A stretch of DNA of 64,000 nucleotides from Typha latifolia (GCA_019914945.1 CM034099.1:11297001-11361000), one strand, 5' to 3'. Shown: positions 12,132-24,288, counted from the stretch's first letter. A program made the numbers and translations. Notes: generated by a model not told the origin, from the sequence alone.

Positions 12132-13324
12132 ATCCACTATACTTTCATCACCTTGATCTTAAGGTGTGAAATCTAGGAAGTGATGATGTCTTAGTCTAGC
12201 TCCCAAATGGAGCCTATCAAGCCACTCAATTAGTAGCTTGGTCTCAAATTTGGTCCTAATACTTAGAGTAGCTCAAGGGGTCCATCTCCTATGGTTTGTT
12301 TGGGCAGAATCAGGCCCACGGGTTGTTTGTGTATAACCTATACCTTAAAGACCAAAATATGGAAAACCAGGTGGACACTTGGTCCCTTAGGTAACTCCAA
12401 GAGATATGCAACTAGACCAATCTGCTCCACGATTTAGTACAACGCATTTGAAAACCAACTTTTGATTTTAAATCGGCCTTAAGGATGCTTGGCAGCAGGG
12501 TTGTGCCCGTACAAAGACTATCTGACCCACTTCGAACTCTTTCTCACATCGGCCCTTATCATTTGTCTGCTTCATATGGTCATGGGCTATCGTTATTTTA
12601 ATCTCCTTAGCATCTCGTCTCGGTCTGCTACTCAAAATCAAGTTCAGTTTGGTCCAAGGCTATGGATCAGTCATATCCATAGAGAACGAGTGGAATCTGC
12701 CTATAGACCACCTTAAATGGTGTCATTCCTGTGCTCGAATGGTGTGCCATGTTGTACGACCATTCAACCCAAGGCAAGAACCTGACCCAATCCTTTATGA
12801 AGCAATTGACTTGGGCATCCTATGTAATCGAGCCACCTCAATAAAAAATTTAGCAACTCGTTTAGCTAAAAATGGGTGCTTCAAAGCTGCAAAATGAGCG
12901 TATTTACTAATTCAATCCACCATAACAAAAACCATAGATTGTCCTCTGACCTCTAGTAGCCTCTCGATAAAGTCCATGTAGATGTCCTCTCATATTCGCT
13001 TAGGTATAGGCAGTGATTGCAGCAACCTCATCGGTTTAGTGTCTTTGCCTTGGCATTTTGGCATATCCTGCACTCGTGTACATACTTCTTCACCTCAGTT
13101 CTCATCGATGCATAGGTACATCTTTGGGCTAGTCATTTATATGTATGCAAAGCTCCTACAAGTCCAACAATAGGTGTGTCATTAAAATAGGCAATCAAAG
13201 ATCTCCAGAGTAGAGGATCCGTTGACACACGAATTAGCCCACAATCTAGAAGTAGCCTGCCACAAACTTCGAGGTTTGGATTGCTCGATGGGTTTTTAGC
13301 TAGCTCCTCCACCAACTTGATCAT
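12132..13324 (-). pseudogene. Gypsy integrase/chromodomain remnant (element H)
   Basis: Read on the minus strand, 13324-13133 gives KNPSSNPNLEVCGRLLLD and RSLIAYFNDTPIVG..TYK, the region around the integrase zinc-binding domain. About 12830-12650 gives WVRFLPWVEWSYNMAHHSS, then GMTPFKVVY, a hallmark of the integrase C-terminal part of chromovirus-like Gypsy elements. A polyprotein end like that of the other copies follows down to about 12150. Gag, protease, RT and RNase H are deleted, and several stops occur. Confidence 0.72.
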
Positions 13325-13339
13325 TTTTATGAACCAAAC

Positions 13340-14295
13340 TCGGCCACTGGATCAACTTCGGGTGTAGGAAGGCAGTCCGAGTTGAATTCAATCCGTAACT
13401 TCTTGCCCTACGTCTTTGGTATTTATGTCTTTCATAGATTTAGATCACTGGTGGGGTTAAAATACGGTGGACTCTGTGGAAGGGTTGGTGATGGGAGGTG
13501 ATGGTAATGGTGGAGATGGAGTGGATGTGGGTTATGATAGGGATTGCACGAGGGGTTGTAGGGTGAAGGAAGAGGAGGGAGAAGAGAGTTGGTGTCCCAA
13601 GATGGAGAGGGTAGGGTGAAAACGTGTTAGATTAACTCTGACTCGACTTGCTATCTAACCCGATTTGGATAAAAAAAATTTATCCGATTCAGATACGGAT
13701 AGAATTTTTTTAGAAAACCCAGATACGGATTCAGATATAGATATCAGATATTTGTTTATCTGCATATTTTTTTGAATGATTTACAATTTTTAGTTTGCTT
13801 ATTTAAATAGCAAATATTGATATTGTTATTAATGATATGTTATATATTGTTTGTAGAGATTAATTTATCTAATTATATATATATTTGATATATAAAAAAT
13901 TTATTTTTTGTGAAACTCTTAATATTTTTGCGTTAATTATGTCTAAATAAAAGATCATAATTCATTTAAAATTTGATCAACATCCGTTTAAGATCCGATC
14001 CTCTATTCAAAAATTATCTGTATCCGTTTAGTTAGGATATGGTTTTAAATTTTGCTCTCCGTCCAATATTTGTATTTGAATCCGTATCTGAATTAAAAAT
14101 ATGGACCCGGATATGGGTTTAACACTATTCGGTCCGTATCTGATCCACTTTCACCTCTAAGGGAGGGTCTCACATACGAGGGATGCTAGAGGGTAACCGG
14201 CATTGAGGGCACATAGCTAATGCTTGAGAGAGGAGGGAGAAGTTCTCAATCTAGAGAGGAGAAGAAAGGATCGATAATTTCTTGGGTTATTTGCA
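13340..14295 (-). mobile_element. 5' LTR of element H, interrupted by a MITE
   Basis: The sequence around 13390-13620 resembles the minus-oriented LTR at 31826-32670 (shared TTTATGTCTTTC.TAGATT block followed by GGTGATGG repeats). It resumes after the MITE at 14161-14295. Outer limits are approximate, and the U3 end is lost. Confidence 0.5.
13613..14160. mobile_element. hAT-like MITE (548 bp)
   Basis: The ends are inverted: left AGGGTGAAAACGTGTTAGAT, right reverse-complemented TTAGAGGTGAAAGTGGATCA. Both subterminal regions carry repeated GATACGGAT/ATCCGTATC motifs. Flanking 8-mers are GAGAGGGT (13605-13612) and GGGAGGGT (14161-14168), a target duplication with one change. It is non-coding and inserted in the LTR of element H. 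Confidence 0.75.
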
Positions 14296-14439
14296 CCAAA
14301 AACCTACTTGATTTTTGATTTAGCAGCTCAGGGTCATTTTCTGTTTCCCTTGCACTTTAAGCTTTTTTCTTGCTTTTCTTGTAACTTTGCCCTTTTTGTT
14401 ATTTAGTGCCTCATTAAATGTTGACGGGACACTATAAGA

Positions 14440-16500
14440 GAGAGAAATGATCCGTACTCATCTTCTTCTTCATCTTCTTCATTTTCTTCATCTTCTACTT
14501 CATATGCTGCTGATAATTATTATTATTCTTCATCCTCTTCTTTTTCTTCTTCATCATCCTCTTCTTCTATTGCTCCTTTTTTTATTCTCTTAATCCTTTT
14601 TGTACAAGTCTATAATTGCTCTTTCTACTTCACCATTGAAGTTGTTAAAAGACAACGAAATATGTATAAAAAAAAAGAAAGTTGTTAAAAGACAACAAAA
14701 TATAAATTCACACCATATCTAATTAATCTCTTTTTTTATTAATTAAAGAGTGATTATAGAGACTTGTATAGAAAAAAAGATAATGATTAACTTATATAGA
14801 AAGTGTAAGAAAAAACAACGAAAGTTGTTATTATATTTGCGAAAGTTGTTATTACATTTACGAAAGTTGTTAATATATTTCTTCTTTTTCTTATTTTTTG
14901 TTGTTGCTCCTTTTTCTTAATCTATTTCACCACTGAAGTTGTTAAAAGACAACGAAATGTGTATAGACAAAAAATTAAAAGTTGTTAAAAGATAATGAAA
15001 TATAACTTCTTACCACTATCTCTAATTAATCTCTTACTTTATTAATTAAAAAGCAATTATATAGACTTGTATAGAAAAAAGAATGATTAATAGAGACTTG
15101 TATAGAAAAAACAATGAAAGTTGTTATTATATTTGTGAAAGTTATTATTATATTTGTGAAAGTTATTATTATATTTATGAAAGTTGTTATTATATTTACG
15201 AAAGTTGGTAATATGTTTCTTTTTCTTCTTCTTATTTTCTGTTGTTGCTTCTTTTTCTTAATCTACTTCACCACTGAAGTTGTTAAAAGACGACGAAATG
15301 TGTATAGAAGAAAAAAAATAAAAATTATTGAAAGACAAAGAAATATAAATTTTCACCACTACCTTTGATTAATCTCTTACTTATTAATTAAAGAGCAACT
15401 AGAGAGACTTGTATAGAAAAAAAAATTAACGCATAGAAAAAAAAAGAAGAAGAAGAAAAAGAAGAAAAATAAAAAGAAGAAGAAGAAAGAAGAAGCAAAA
15501 GAAGAAAAATAAAAAGAAGAAGAAGAAAGAAGAAGCAAAAGAAGAAAAATAAAAAGAAGAAGAAGAAAGAAGAAGAAGACTTGTATAGAAAGCATATAGA
15601 AAAAATAACGAAAGTTATTATTACATTTGTGAAAGATATTATTACATTTACAAAAATTATTAATATGTTTATTCTTATTATTATATTCTGTTGTTGCTCT
15701 TTCTTTTTAATCTACTTCACCACCGAAGTTGTTAAAAAACAACGAAATATAGAAAAAAACTAAATGCTGTTAAAAGACAATGAAATATAAATTCTCACCA
15801 CTATCTTTAATTAATCTCTTATTTTATTAACTAACGAGCGATTATAGAGACTTGTATAGAAAGAAAAGAATGATTAATAAAAACTTGTATAGAAAAAATA
15901 ATGAAAGTTGATATTATATTTACAAAAGTTATTATTATATTTGTGAAAGTTGTTATTATACTTACGAAAGTTGTTATTATATTTACGAAAGTTGTTATTA
16001 TATTTGTGAAAGTTGTTATTATATTTGTGAAAGTTGTTATTATATTTGTGAAAGTTGTTATTATATTTGTGAAAGTTGTTATTATATTTACGAAAGTTAT
16101 TAATATATTTTTTCTTCTTCTTTTCTATTGTTGCTTCTTCTTAATCTATTTTATCACTGAAGTTGTTAAAATACGACAAAATGTATATAGAAGAAAAAAA
16201 AATGAAAGTTATTAAAATACAACGAAATGTAAATTTTCACCACTATCTTTGATTAATTAAATAGCAATTAGAGAGACTTGTTTATGAAAAAAGAAGAAGA
16301 AAAAGAAGAAGAAGAAAGAAGAAGAAAAAGAAAAAGAAGAAAGAAGAAGAAAAAGAAAAAGAAGAAAGAAGAAGAAAAAGAAAAAGAAGAAAGAAGAAGA
16401 AAATGAAGCAATAGTAGAAAAAAATAGTAGAAGAAAAAAACTATATATTAACAACTTTCGCACAATTAATAACAACTTTTATTTATTTTTAACAACTTTC
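14440..16500. repeat. Complex tandem array: 300-450-bp units with 21-bp subrepeats and GAA tracts
   Basis: A landmark TCACCACTGAAGTTGTTAAA-type sequence recurs about five times (near 14625, 14930, 15270, 15720 and 16155). Within units, a 21-bp motif GAAAGTTGTTATTATATTTG is repeated, up to about nine times in a row at 15902-16095. GAA-rich blocks with about 40-bp internal repeats lie at 15436-15576 and 16290-16400. From about 16445 the same motif appears inverted (AACAACTTTC), making a fold-back. I recognise no known family. Confidence 0.8.
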
Positions 16501-16568
16501 ATTGTTTTTTTTTTCTATAGATTGCAGAATTTACATATTTCACCATTATAATTTACATAGAAACAAAT

Positions 16569-16629
16569 AATAATCATACAGAGTCATGCTTTTGTTAATT
16601 AACCAAAAGCATGACTCTATATGATTATT
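16569..16629. repeat. Near-perfect 61-bp palindrome
   Basis: The arms AATAATCATACAGAGTCATG.. and the reverse complement AATAATCATATAGAGTCATG.. differ at one position over about 26 bases around a TTAATTAA core. As RNA this would be a strong hairpin. It lies between the repeat array and the truncated LTR. Confidence 0.85.
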
Positions 16630-16694
16630 AAAAATAAATGAAAGTTGTTATTATATTTACAAAAGTTGTTAATATATGGTTTTCTTCTTCTACT

Positions 16695-17466
16695 ATTTTT
16701 GATCACGTTCGAACGCGGATGGAGTGCGTTGGAACGCGCTTGTGAATGCTTGAATTAGATTCACAAAAATAGAGAACGCGAAATGTGTATTTGAACGCGG
16801 ATGGAGTGTGTTCGAACGCGCTTGTGAACGCCTGCATTAGGTTCGCAAATATAGAGAACAAAAAATGTGCGTTCGAGCGTGATTGGGCGCATTCGAACGC
16901 GATTGGCAAAAATATACTATTTTAGGGTTAATAATTATCATTTTTAAATTGTTTAGTTAGCCTCTAAAGATATGGATGGCAACCATAGCATCATTATTGA
17001 ATGAATTGAGTTTTGCCCTTATCTCCTTCGTCTTCTTCTCTCTTGTTTTGTCGTCCCTTAGGGGTCGCAGCCCACTCCTCCCCCTTCTTCTAATCTATCT
17101 ATCACCTTGCCCTAACCCCTACCATCAGCCAGAACCCTTCCGCCTCCATGTATTCACCGGTGCCATCCCATTAACGCCGGTCCACCACCATCCATCATCA
17201 CCTAGGATCTCGTACCTCCATCCATGGATCCAAAGGACTTCTTGATGTCCGTCTACTACTCGGACGATATCTAGGGATCCCACTGTCCGATTCGCTTGAA
17301 ACTAGACTTGTTGGAAAGCTTGTTTCTAGAACTTCAACATATAAAAATATCACGTCGATCCGACGGCTGTATCTTTCGAGATCTATTTTCAAAGTTCCAT
17401 GTCAGATCCTGTCCAGATCTGAAAATCGAGATAAATCGAGCCTTGGCTTAAGAGGAGATCGTATCA
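16695..17466 (+). mobile_element. 5' LTR of element A (5'-truncated)
   Basis: It matches the LTR at 21290-22173 from the GTTCGAACGCG repeat block onward and ends CGTATCA at 17466. The first part of the LTR (TGATACG..) is replaced by the repeat array. It contains several TTCGAA-type motifs (16708-16900) and a decayed TATA region near 16965. Confidence 0.78.
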
Positions 17467-17469
17467 AGC

Positions 17470-17482
17470 TAGTATCAGAGCC
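17470..17482 (+). promoter_or_regulatory. Primer-binding site of element A
   Basis: TAGTATCAGAGCC follows the LTR end after AGC. The standard plant initiator-Met tRNA site is TGGTATCAGAGC; here one G is changed to A. Confidence 0.7.
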
Positions 17483-17507
17483 ACCGTTCCTCAGACACGC
17501 ACTTCCT

Positions 17508-18284
17508 ATGACAACAACTAGAGCCATGGCTGCATGGCGAGATGAGGAAGATGAGATTTTCCCAATAGAGGAGGGGGAAACGGTTGCGGGGACTTCCTCC
17601 CGCAGAACTACCCGACCAAATCTGAATACGGAAGAGCCTACCGTTCAAGCCATGTTTGGATCTCTTTCTGAACACAGACACAACCATCAATAATCAGATG
17701 ATGATGGAAATGATGCAGGAAATATGGGTGGGGCTGAAACCTTCTTCAACAAGCATGGCAATCGCAAGACAGCATGGGGAGCCCTCCGTAGCATACCCAA
17801 CATCCTCCACGACCTCCCCGTTCCCCACAAAAATAGGGGAGAGTTCGGCTATCCAGTAAGATCGAGCTTCTACACCCCGACCCATGGTCAGCCACAACAA
17901 ATCGCCACCGAATACAATGGAATCCTCAACCATTGTAGCAGCCCTCGGAACCACCACATCTTCCCATGCACTGAAGACCTCACCAATAAACCGTGAAAGG
18001 CTGGCTGCACCCTTCTCGATCCCTATAGAAACGGCAAAGAGTCCAGCTTCAAGGCAGTAGTTTCCTGCGAGCTCAATAGTTGGAAAGGTTCTTTCGACAT
18101 TAGAATAGAGTTCTTCGACGAGTCGACAACCGTGCTAGCCATTGTTTAATGGAGGAAGACCACGCATGGTCACTGGATATCCCTTATTAGGAATCCTCAT
18201 CAGTGGTAAGGGAGATGATCCGGAACCACGAGTTCCAGCACTTGGGCCGCCTTACACTACCTCTCTTTGCAACCACGGCGAGTC
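17508..18284 (+). pseudogene. Element A leader and gag N-terminus remnant
   Basis: An ATG at 17508 opens 61 codons (MTTTRAMAAWRDEEDE..). It is then broken by a stop and continues in other frames with no zinc knuckle. Its location after the primer-binding site indicates a gag leader region. It ends where the truncated LTR of element B begins. Confidence 0.5.
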
Positions 18285-18568
18285 GACAAGCATCCAAATC
18301 CTAGCCACCTCCTACCTCCAGCAGCCACCCTACAATACGGCCATCCACCACCACCCTTGGCTGTCCGCCACACTTCGACGATCGCTACAATATCAGAAAT
18401 TACCGTTTTACTCTCTCTGACCTATCTCCACTATTTTATTTTTATATTTTCATGTTGATCTCCGATTTAGGTGAAACTAGAGCCATTAGAACCCTACTCA
18501 CGAGGCTACCTCCACCTAAATTGCATAATCATCCTACGGACGGATCGTTCTAGATCTGGTCCGTAACA
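18285..18568 (+). mobile_element. 5' LTR of nested element B (truncated)
   Basis: It matches 20393-20676, the end of element B's 3' LTR, and stops at CCGTAACA (18568). Two primer-binding-site-like motifs follow: TAGTATCAGAGC at 18570-18581 and TGGTATTAGAGCC at 18591-18603. Only the last 284 bp of the LTR remains on this side. Confidence 0.78.
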
Positions 18569-18618
18569 TTAGTATCAGAGCTTATCAAATTGGTATTAGA
18601 GCCGATGTTCCTCGGAAG

Positions 18619-19805
18619 ATGGTTAACACGCGTTCCAGGGCCAACGTGAAGGCATCGACCATGGAGGACCATGATCTCATCTCCGTTCCTATGGGAGTTG
18701 ATCTGGCACCCCTACGTTGAATTCCAAATTCAGCCCTAGCGCATGATTTTTGAGGCATGCTAAATTTTTGCGAACCGGTTCGACCACCTCGTGCAAACTA
18801 GTTTGGAACCCATGAACAAAACCCCGAGCATGAGTACGAGCCCGAGGATGAATGGTGGAATGAATCGGTGGGCCCGCGTTGTCAGACTGAGCCGAACCCG
18901 CATGCAGCCCGAGGGCGACATGAGCCAAACCCGTGGGCCTATGACCCAAGAGACCAGCCTCAACCCCGAGGTCACTTTGCCCATGATGACAGACCACATT
19001 TTGGGATCCAAGCTCGGAGTGTCAAACTTGACTTTCCAAAATTTTCTAGAGGAGACCCGCTAGATTGGACCTATCTAGCGGAGCAGTTTTCCACGTACCA
19101 TGGCACGCCCGACCACCAGAAGGTCTAGCTAGCCTTATTTCACTTGGAGTGCGTGGCGATTAGGTGGTACCAGTCGGTTGAGCAGACTCGACCATTTGAG
19201 TCTTGGCAGGACTTTGCGGATGTGATTTGTGCTCGATTCGGTCCGACTCAGTACGAGGACTTTCAGGCCATGTTGACTAAGCTGACTCAGTCAATAACAA
19301 TTTGAGCTTACCGGGAGGAGTTCGAGCGGATATGCAACCGAGTCACTAACTGGTCTGACTCGGCCCTAAAGAGTACCTTCATTAGTGGGCTTAGGCTTGA
19401 CATTCAAGCTGAGGTCAAGGCTTTGAGGCCCACTACTTTTGTAGAGGCCTTCTCCTCAGCTGTACTGATGGAGTCCAAGTGGATTAATTGAACCAGATCT
19501 GCAAGGAGGAGAGAAGAAAGGCGGCCCAAACCCATGGCCCACTAGAGACGGCATCTGCCCCGACTCAGATTGCACCAACGGCTCAGCCTAACCGACAGAT
19601 GATCACGTGCCGTTTTGTACCCAACTAATTAGAAGAGCGCCGAAGAAAAGACTTGTGTTTTTACTATGATGACCGATTTACCCCCGATCATAAATGCAAG
19701 CATCAGCCAGCCCACGTCATGTTCCTAGGTGAACTCGAAGAAGATGAACTCGAATCTACTGATTGGCACGACAAGTTATATGAGTACAAGGGCACGAGAG
19801 ACTAG
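18619..19805 (+). pseudogene. Gypsy gag of element B (no pol)
   Basis: The frame opens at ATG 18619 (MVNTRSRANVKAS). It runs through a basic/acidic leader to the capsid-like core VKLDFPKF.RGDPLDWTYLAE near 19022-19088, then WYQSVEQTRPFESWQDFADV, EEFERICNRV and LKSTFISGLRLDIQAEVKAL. A zinc-knuckle remnant near 19645-19700 reads CFYYDDRFTPDHKC; the second cysteine is Tyr. There are at least four in-frame stops. The reading then jumps directly to the usual polyprotein end and polypurine tract, so protease, RT, RNase H and integrase are absent. Confidence 0.8.
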
Positions 19806-19829
19806 TCACCTTGAGGACAAGGTGATCGG

Positions 19830-19842
19830 AAGCGTGGTGGAT
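19830..19842 (+). promoter_or_regulatory. Polypurine-tract region of element B
   Basis: AAGCGTGGTGGAT immediately precedes the LTR start TGATGTGAAT. The same string precedes the 3' LTR of element A at 21290. Confidence 0.65.
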
Positions 19843-20676
19843 TGATGTGAATCGGGTAAGATCGGATCACATCAAGGGGAGATTAGACTTAATGGATTGA
19901 GTCTAGTTATCTTATTTTCTTATTTAGTTTAGTTAGAAGGTTAGGATTTTATTTAATTACCTAAATCCAACTCTGTGCAGTTTTGAGAAAATATTCGCAG
20001 AATATTCTATAGACGTTCGAATAATATCAAACTAGTGAGATAAAATTCAACCTTCAGATCTACTTTGGTATTCAAGACTTCTCCAGATTTGGAATCTATC
20101 TATGACGAAGCGAAGGATTAATCCAAGAAAGATTAAGAAGGTTGATTTAGTTAGTTAGCTAGCTTTATCTTGTTGTTTGAATTTCAAATAAATCGGATAA
20201 TCCGCATGTGGATTCGATCCACTATGGATTTTTACTCCTATAAATAGGAGTGGACATGTATTGATAATTATATAAAAGGAATAGAGAGAAATCTGCGTTT
20301 AGCCAGTTATTATTCTTGTCCTTATCTTTTTTTCATTAGCCGTTAGATTGTCTTTATTTTTATAAGAGTAGATTATAACTGTAGATCCCCTTCAAGCATC
20401 CAAACCCTAGCCACCTCCTACCTCCAGCAGCCACCCTACAATACGGCCATCCATCACCACCCTTGGCCGTCGGCCACCCTCCGATGACCGCCACAATGTC
20501 AAAAATTACCGTTCTGCCCTCTTTGACCTATCTCCACTATTTTATTTTTATCTTTTTCATCCTGATCTTCGATTTAGGTGAAACTAGAGCCATTAGAACC
20601 CTAACTCACAAGGCTACTCCACCTAAATTTTTATAATCATCCTACGAACGGATCATTCTAGATCTGGTCCGTAACA
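19843..20676 (+). mobile_element. 3' LTR of element B
   Basis: The 834-bp LTR starts TGATGTGAATCGGG and ends GGTCCGTAACA. A TATA-like CTATAAATAGGAG is near 20239. Its first 300 bp resemble the LTR at 28759-29708, so the two belong to related families. The element is embedded within element A. Confidence 0.78.
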
Positions 20677-21289
20677 CATGGTTGCTACGTGCCAAGGCAA
20701 CTCCTATGGCAACAGTTGATGGAGAGGGAATTATGGGAGAAATATTAGGGATTTCAATTTTTTTTGAAATCCCTAAGTGGTTAGAATTTCAAGATGGCTA
20801 CATGGTTGGGCTTGACCAGGTTGAATTGCTAAACATGAGTTGGGTTGAACCTAAGAACCAAATTAAGTCAAATAAGGGACCTGATTAAAAATCCTCTACT
20901 TGACTTAAGTCGAGTTTGCTTATACCAGGACACATTTGTCTTGGATCCTAATCCATGGAGTGGGCAGAATGATTATTAGCACAACCAACAGTCAGTTCGG
21001 CTAGTTGAACCTAACTCGAGTCACTAGGTGGACCTAGTCAGGATCCACCAACTACATGTAACTCGACCTCCCGAGCGCAATCAGGTGCACTAGATTTCTA
21101 TAGTTGAATTGACATTGAGTCAATTAGTTCAACCACCCAAGACCAAGTGGACTCAATGTAGACGAACCCGAATCCCACCTTGGGCAAGTAGGAGTACAAG
21201 TATCCAAGTTCGACTGAGGATGACCCACCAAATACAACAAGTTTGACTTGAGTCACCTTGAGGACAAGGTGTATGGAAGCGTGGTGGAT
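20677..21289 (+). pseudogene. 3' internal remnant of element A
   Basis: The sequence is non-coding or heavily decayed. It ends with CACCTTGAGGACAAGGTG (21245-21262), the DNA behind the LEDKV-type polyprotein C-terminus of these Gypsy elements, and then the purine tract GTGGTGGAT. No pol domain survives. Confidence 0.5.
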
Positions 21290-22173
21290 TGATACGATTC
21301 AGACTTCACCGATGATATCTCGAGTATGGATACACTTTAGGGGTATCTTTTATTTTTGTTTTATTGTTTATTTGATAGAAAAATAAGTTTTCTATATATC
21401 GCGTTCGAACGCGGATGGAGTGCGTTCGAACATGCTTGTGAATGCCTGCATCAGGTTCGCAAAAACAAATAACGTGAAATGAGCGTTTGAACAGGCTTAT
21501 GAACGCCTGCATCAGGTTTGCAAATACAGAGAACACAAAATATGCGCTCGAACGCGATCGAGTGCATTCGAACACGATCGACAAAAACCTATTGTTTTAG
21601 GGTTAATAATTGCCATTTTTGAATTATTTGGTTAGCCTCTAAAGGTGTGGATGGCAACCATATCATCATTATTAATTATTAAATGAATTAAGTTTAGCCC
21701 TTGTCTCCTTCGTCTTCATCTCTCTTGTTCTCTCGTCCCCCCGGCGACGCCGCTTCTAACCCTCCTCGACCGGCCACTCACCCTAGTCCCTTAGGGGTGG
21801 CCCACTCCTCTCCCTTCTTCCAATCTATCTAGTACCTTGCCCTAACCCCTACCATCACCCATAACCCTTTCACCTCCACATATTCACCAGTGCCACCCCA
21901 TTAACGCTGGTCCACCACCATCCATCATCACCTAGGATCTCGTGCCTCCATCCACGGATCGAAAGAAGGACTTCTTGATGTCTATCTACTACTCGGACGA
22001 TATCTAGAGATCCCACCATCCAATTCCCCTAAAACTAGACTTGTTGGAAAGTCGTTTCACATCGATCTGACGGCTGCATCTTTTGAGATCTATTTTCAAA
22101 GTTTCGTGTCAAATCCTATTCAGATCTGAAAATCAGGATAGATCGAGCCTTGGCCTAAGGGGAGATCGTATCA
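21290..22173 (+). mobile_element. 3' LTR of element A
   Basis: The complete 884-bp LTR has ends TGATACGATTC and GATCGTATCA (inverted 8-9 bp). U3 carries several TTCGAA-type motifs (21400-21580), followed by a TTTTAGGGTTAAT box, a decayed TATA and a CT-rich R/U5. It abuts the end of minus-strand element C at 22174. Confidence 0.82.
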
Positions 22174-23811
22174 CCCACCTTGTCCTCAAGGTGTGAAGTG
22201 AGGCAAACGTTGAAAGATCTCCTGCTCGAGCTCCCATGTAGCCTCGTTAGTCACTTATCCCAATCACTCGATTAACACCACCGTCTCAAGTCTAGCTCCA
22301 TGTCAACACCTCCGTTTGGCGAAGAATCTCACGAGTTCGACTACATCTTGTATCTCCTCAAAGAGCTTTGGTAGCTCGGTTCCCACAACTAGATCCGGTT
22401 CGACACATGGAAGACTAAATGTACTCGAGTCCCAACTGGCAAGTCGAGTCGATAAGCCACTAGTCTGTCTCATTCCTCAATGTGAAATGGTCCAAAAAAT
22501 TTGTGTGCCAACTTCTAATTTTGTAATGGTCATAACTTCGCTTGCCTGTATGATTGTGCCTTCACGTAGACCAAATCTCCCATCGCAAATTCTCTTTCTT
22601 TGTGGCTCTTGTCATACACCTACTTCATGCAACTTTGAGCTGCTACCAAGTGGTCCTTAAGTCACCTCAACAAGTCATCTCGGCCCATCAAACATAGATC
22701 CAACTTCGTGCAGTTCACTGGTGTCAACCGATCATAAGTCTACAAGATAGATGGTGCTCTCCCGTACACCGTCTCAAATGGGGTCATCCTTGTGCTAGTG
22801 TGGTATGCGGTGTTATAAGACCATTCCACCCATGGTAAGTAACTCAGTCAAGTCTTTAGTCTATCCCTGACAAAACAGCGAAGGTGTTGCTCGATACCAT
22901 GGTGGACAATCTTGGTTTGACCATCATTTGAGGGTGGTGGGTCGAACTGAGGTTCAACCGAGTACCTTGCAATATGAAATAATGCATCCAAAAGTTGCTG
23001 ATAAAGACATGATCACGATCTGAAATGATGGATCGTGGCATTCCGCGGAGTTTGGCGATGTCGCAAACAAAGATTTTAGCAATAGTTTTTTTTTGAAAAT
23101 GGATGTTTCAAGGCTAAAATGTGTGCTCCTTTAGTCATTCGGTTCACCCCCGCTAAGATTACCGAATACCCTTTTGTCTCAGGCAGACCTTCCATAAAAT
23201 CTATAGAAATGTCCTCCCAAACTTCTTAGGAATCGACAATGGCTATAGCAGGACCGATGGTTTTAGTGTTTCAGCCTTCACTCATTGGTAGATTTTGCAT
23301 TCCTTCACAAACTTCTTCACTTCTGCTTTTATCCTTGCCCAAGTATAGCTACGAGACATCCTCTTATACATCCTCAAAATACCCTCATGGCCCGCTATTG
23401 GAGTACCATAGAAGTGCTCTAATAAGTGAGCCCGAAGTGTTGAGTCCACTGGCACTCATATCTGCCCGTGCTCCACCAACAAACCGTCGCATGCATCAAA
23501 CTCCCGATGCTGTGACGGATCTACTGCCACTGCAGTAGCCTACACACCTCTAGATCAGCAGTATTAGTGCTCCTCAAATTCCAAGAAAGGAAAAATAGGA
23601 GTGAATAAAATCGTAAACCCATGATAGCTGGATGGCGCAGTAGTGTGTCGGCTGCTAGGTTTTTGTTTCCCTTCTTCTAGGTGATCTCATAGTCGTACCC
23701 AAGTTCCAAGATGTTATAGGTCCTAAAATTTGCAGCCACTGAGTTCCAAGATCAATGTCTACTCCTCGCAATGCAATGGGGTACAAATCCATTGTGAACG
23801 TGTGGCCTTGC
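22174..23811 (-). pseudogene. Element C: protease end, RNase H end and integrase (RT deleted)
   Basis: On the minus strand, 23811-23705 encodes DLYPIALRGVDIDLGTQWLQ, the end of the retropepsin domain. Within 60 bases the reading changes to YDYEIT, the RNase H C-terminus, so all of RT and most of RNase H are deleted. Integrase follows, with GMPRSIISDRDHVF and LNLSSTHHPQ near 23045-22910. The WNGLITPHTT-like segment (about 22830) is decayed. The polyprotein end CACCTTGAGGACAAGGTGGG closes at 22174. Stops are frequent. Confidence 0.75.
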
Positions 23812-24288
23812 TGTAATAACCAAATAATAATAATAATAATAATAATAATTAATTAATAAAATAAATAATAATAATGTATAAATTAAAAAAAAGAGACAAA
23901 AAGAAAGAAATAAAAAAAATAAAAAAATATATTGGTGTTGCATGGCACGAGCTCGTGCCATGCAACGTGGGCGTGTGTTGGGCGTGCCACGTGCGCCCAC
24001 AACCGCCGGCCCGGCCAATCGGGTCGGACCAGCTAGCTACGGTGGGCCCCGCCGCTACCGTAGCCGCCGCCCTTCCCCCTCCTCCACCGCCTTCCCTCTC
24101 TCTCTTTATATATCTCTCTCTCTCTTTCTCTCTTTCTCTCTCACATATTCTCTCTCTCCCTCTCTCTCTCTCTCCTCACATATTTTCTTGCCGACGCCGG
24201 TCTACTACCGCCGTCGCTGTCGTCGCCACCGCAGCACCACCCTCACCGCCTCTCTCTTTCTCCCTCTAAATCTCTCTCTCTCTCTTTC

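Noticed and set aside
15901..16215. 104-residue frame of repeated VVIIFVK
   Set aside because: I considered it as a membrane peptide, but it is produced by a 21-bp AT-rich tandem repeat with no start context, homologue or regulatory signals.
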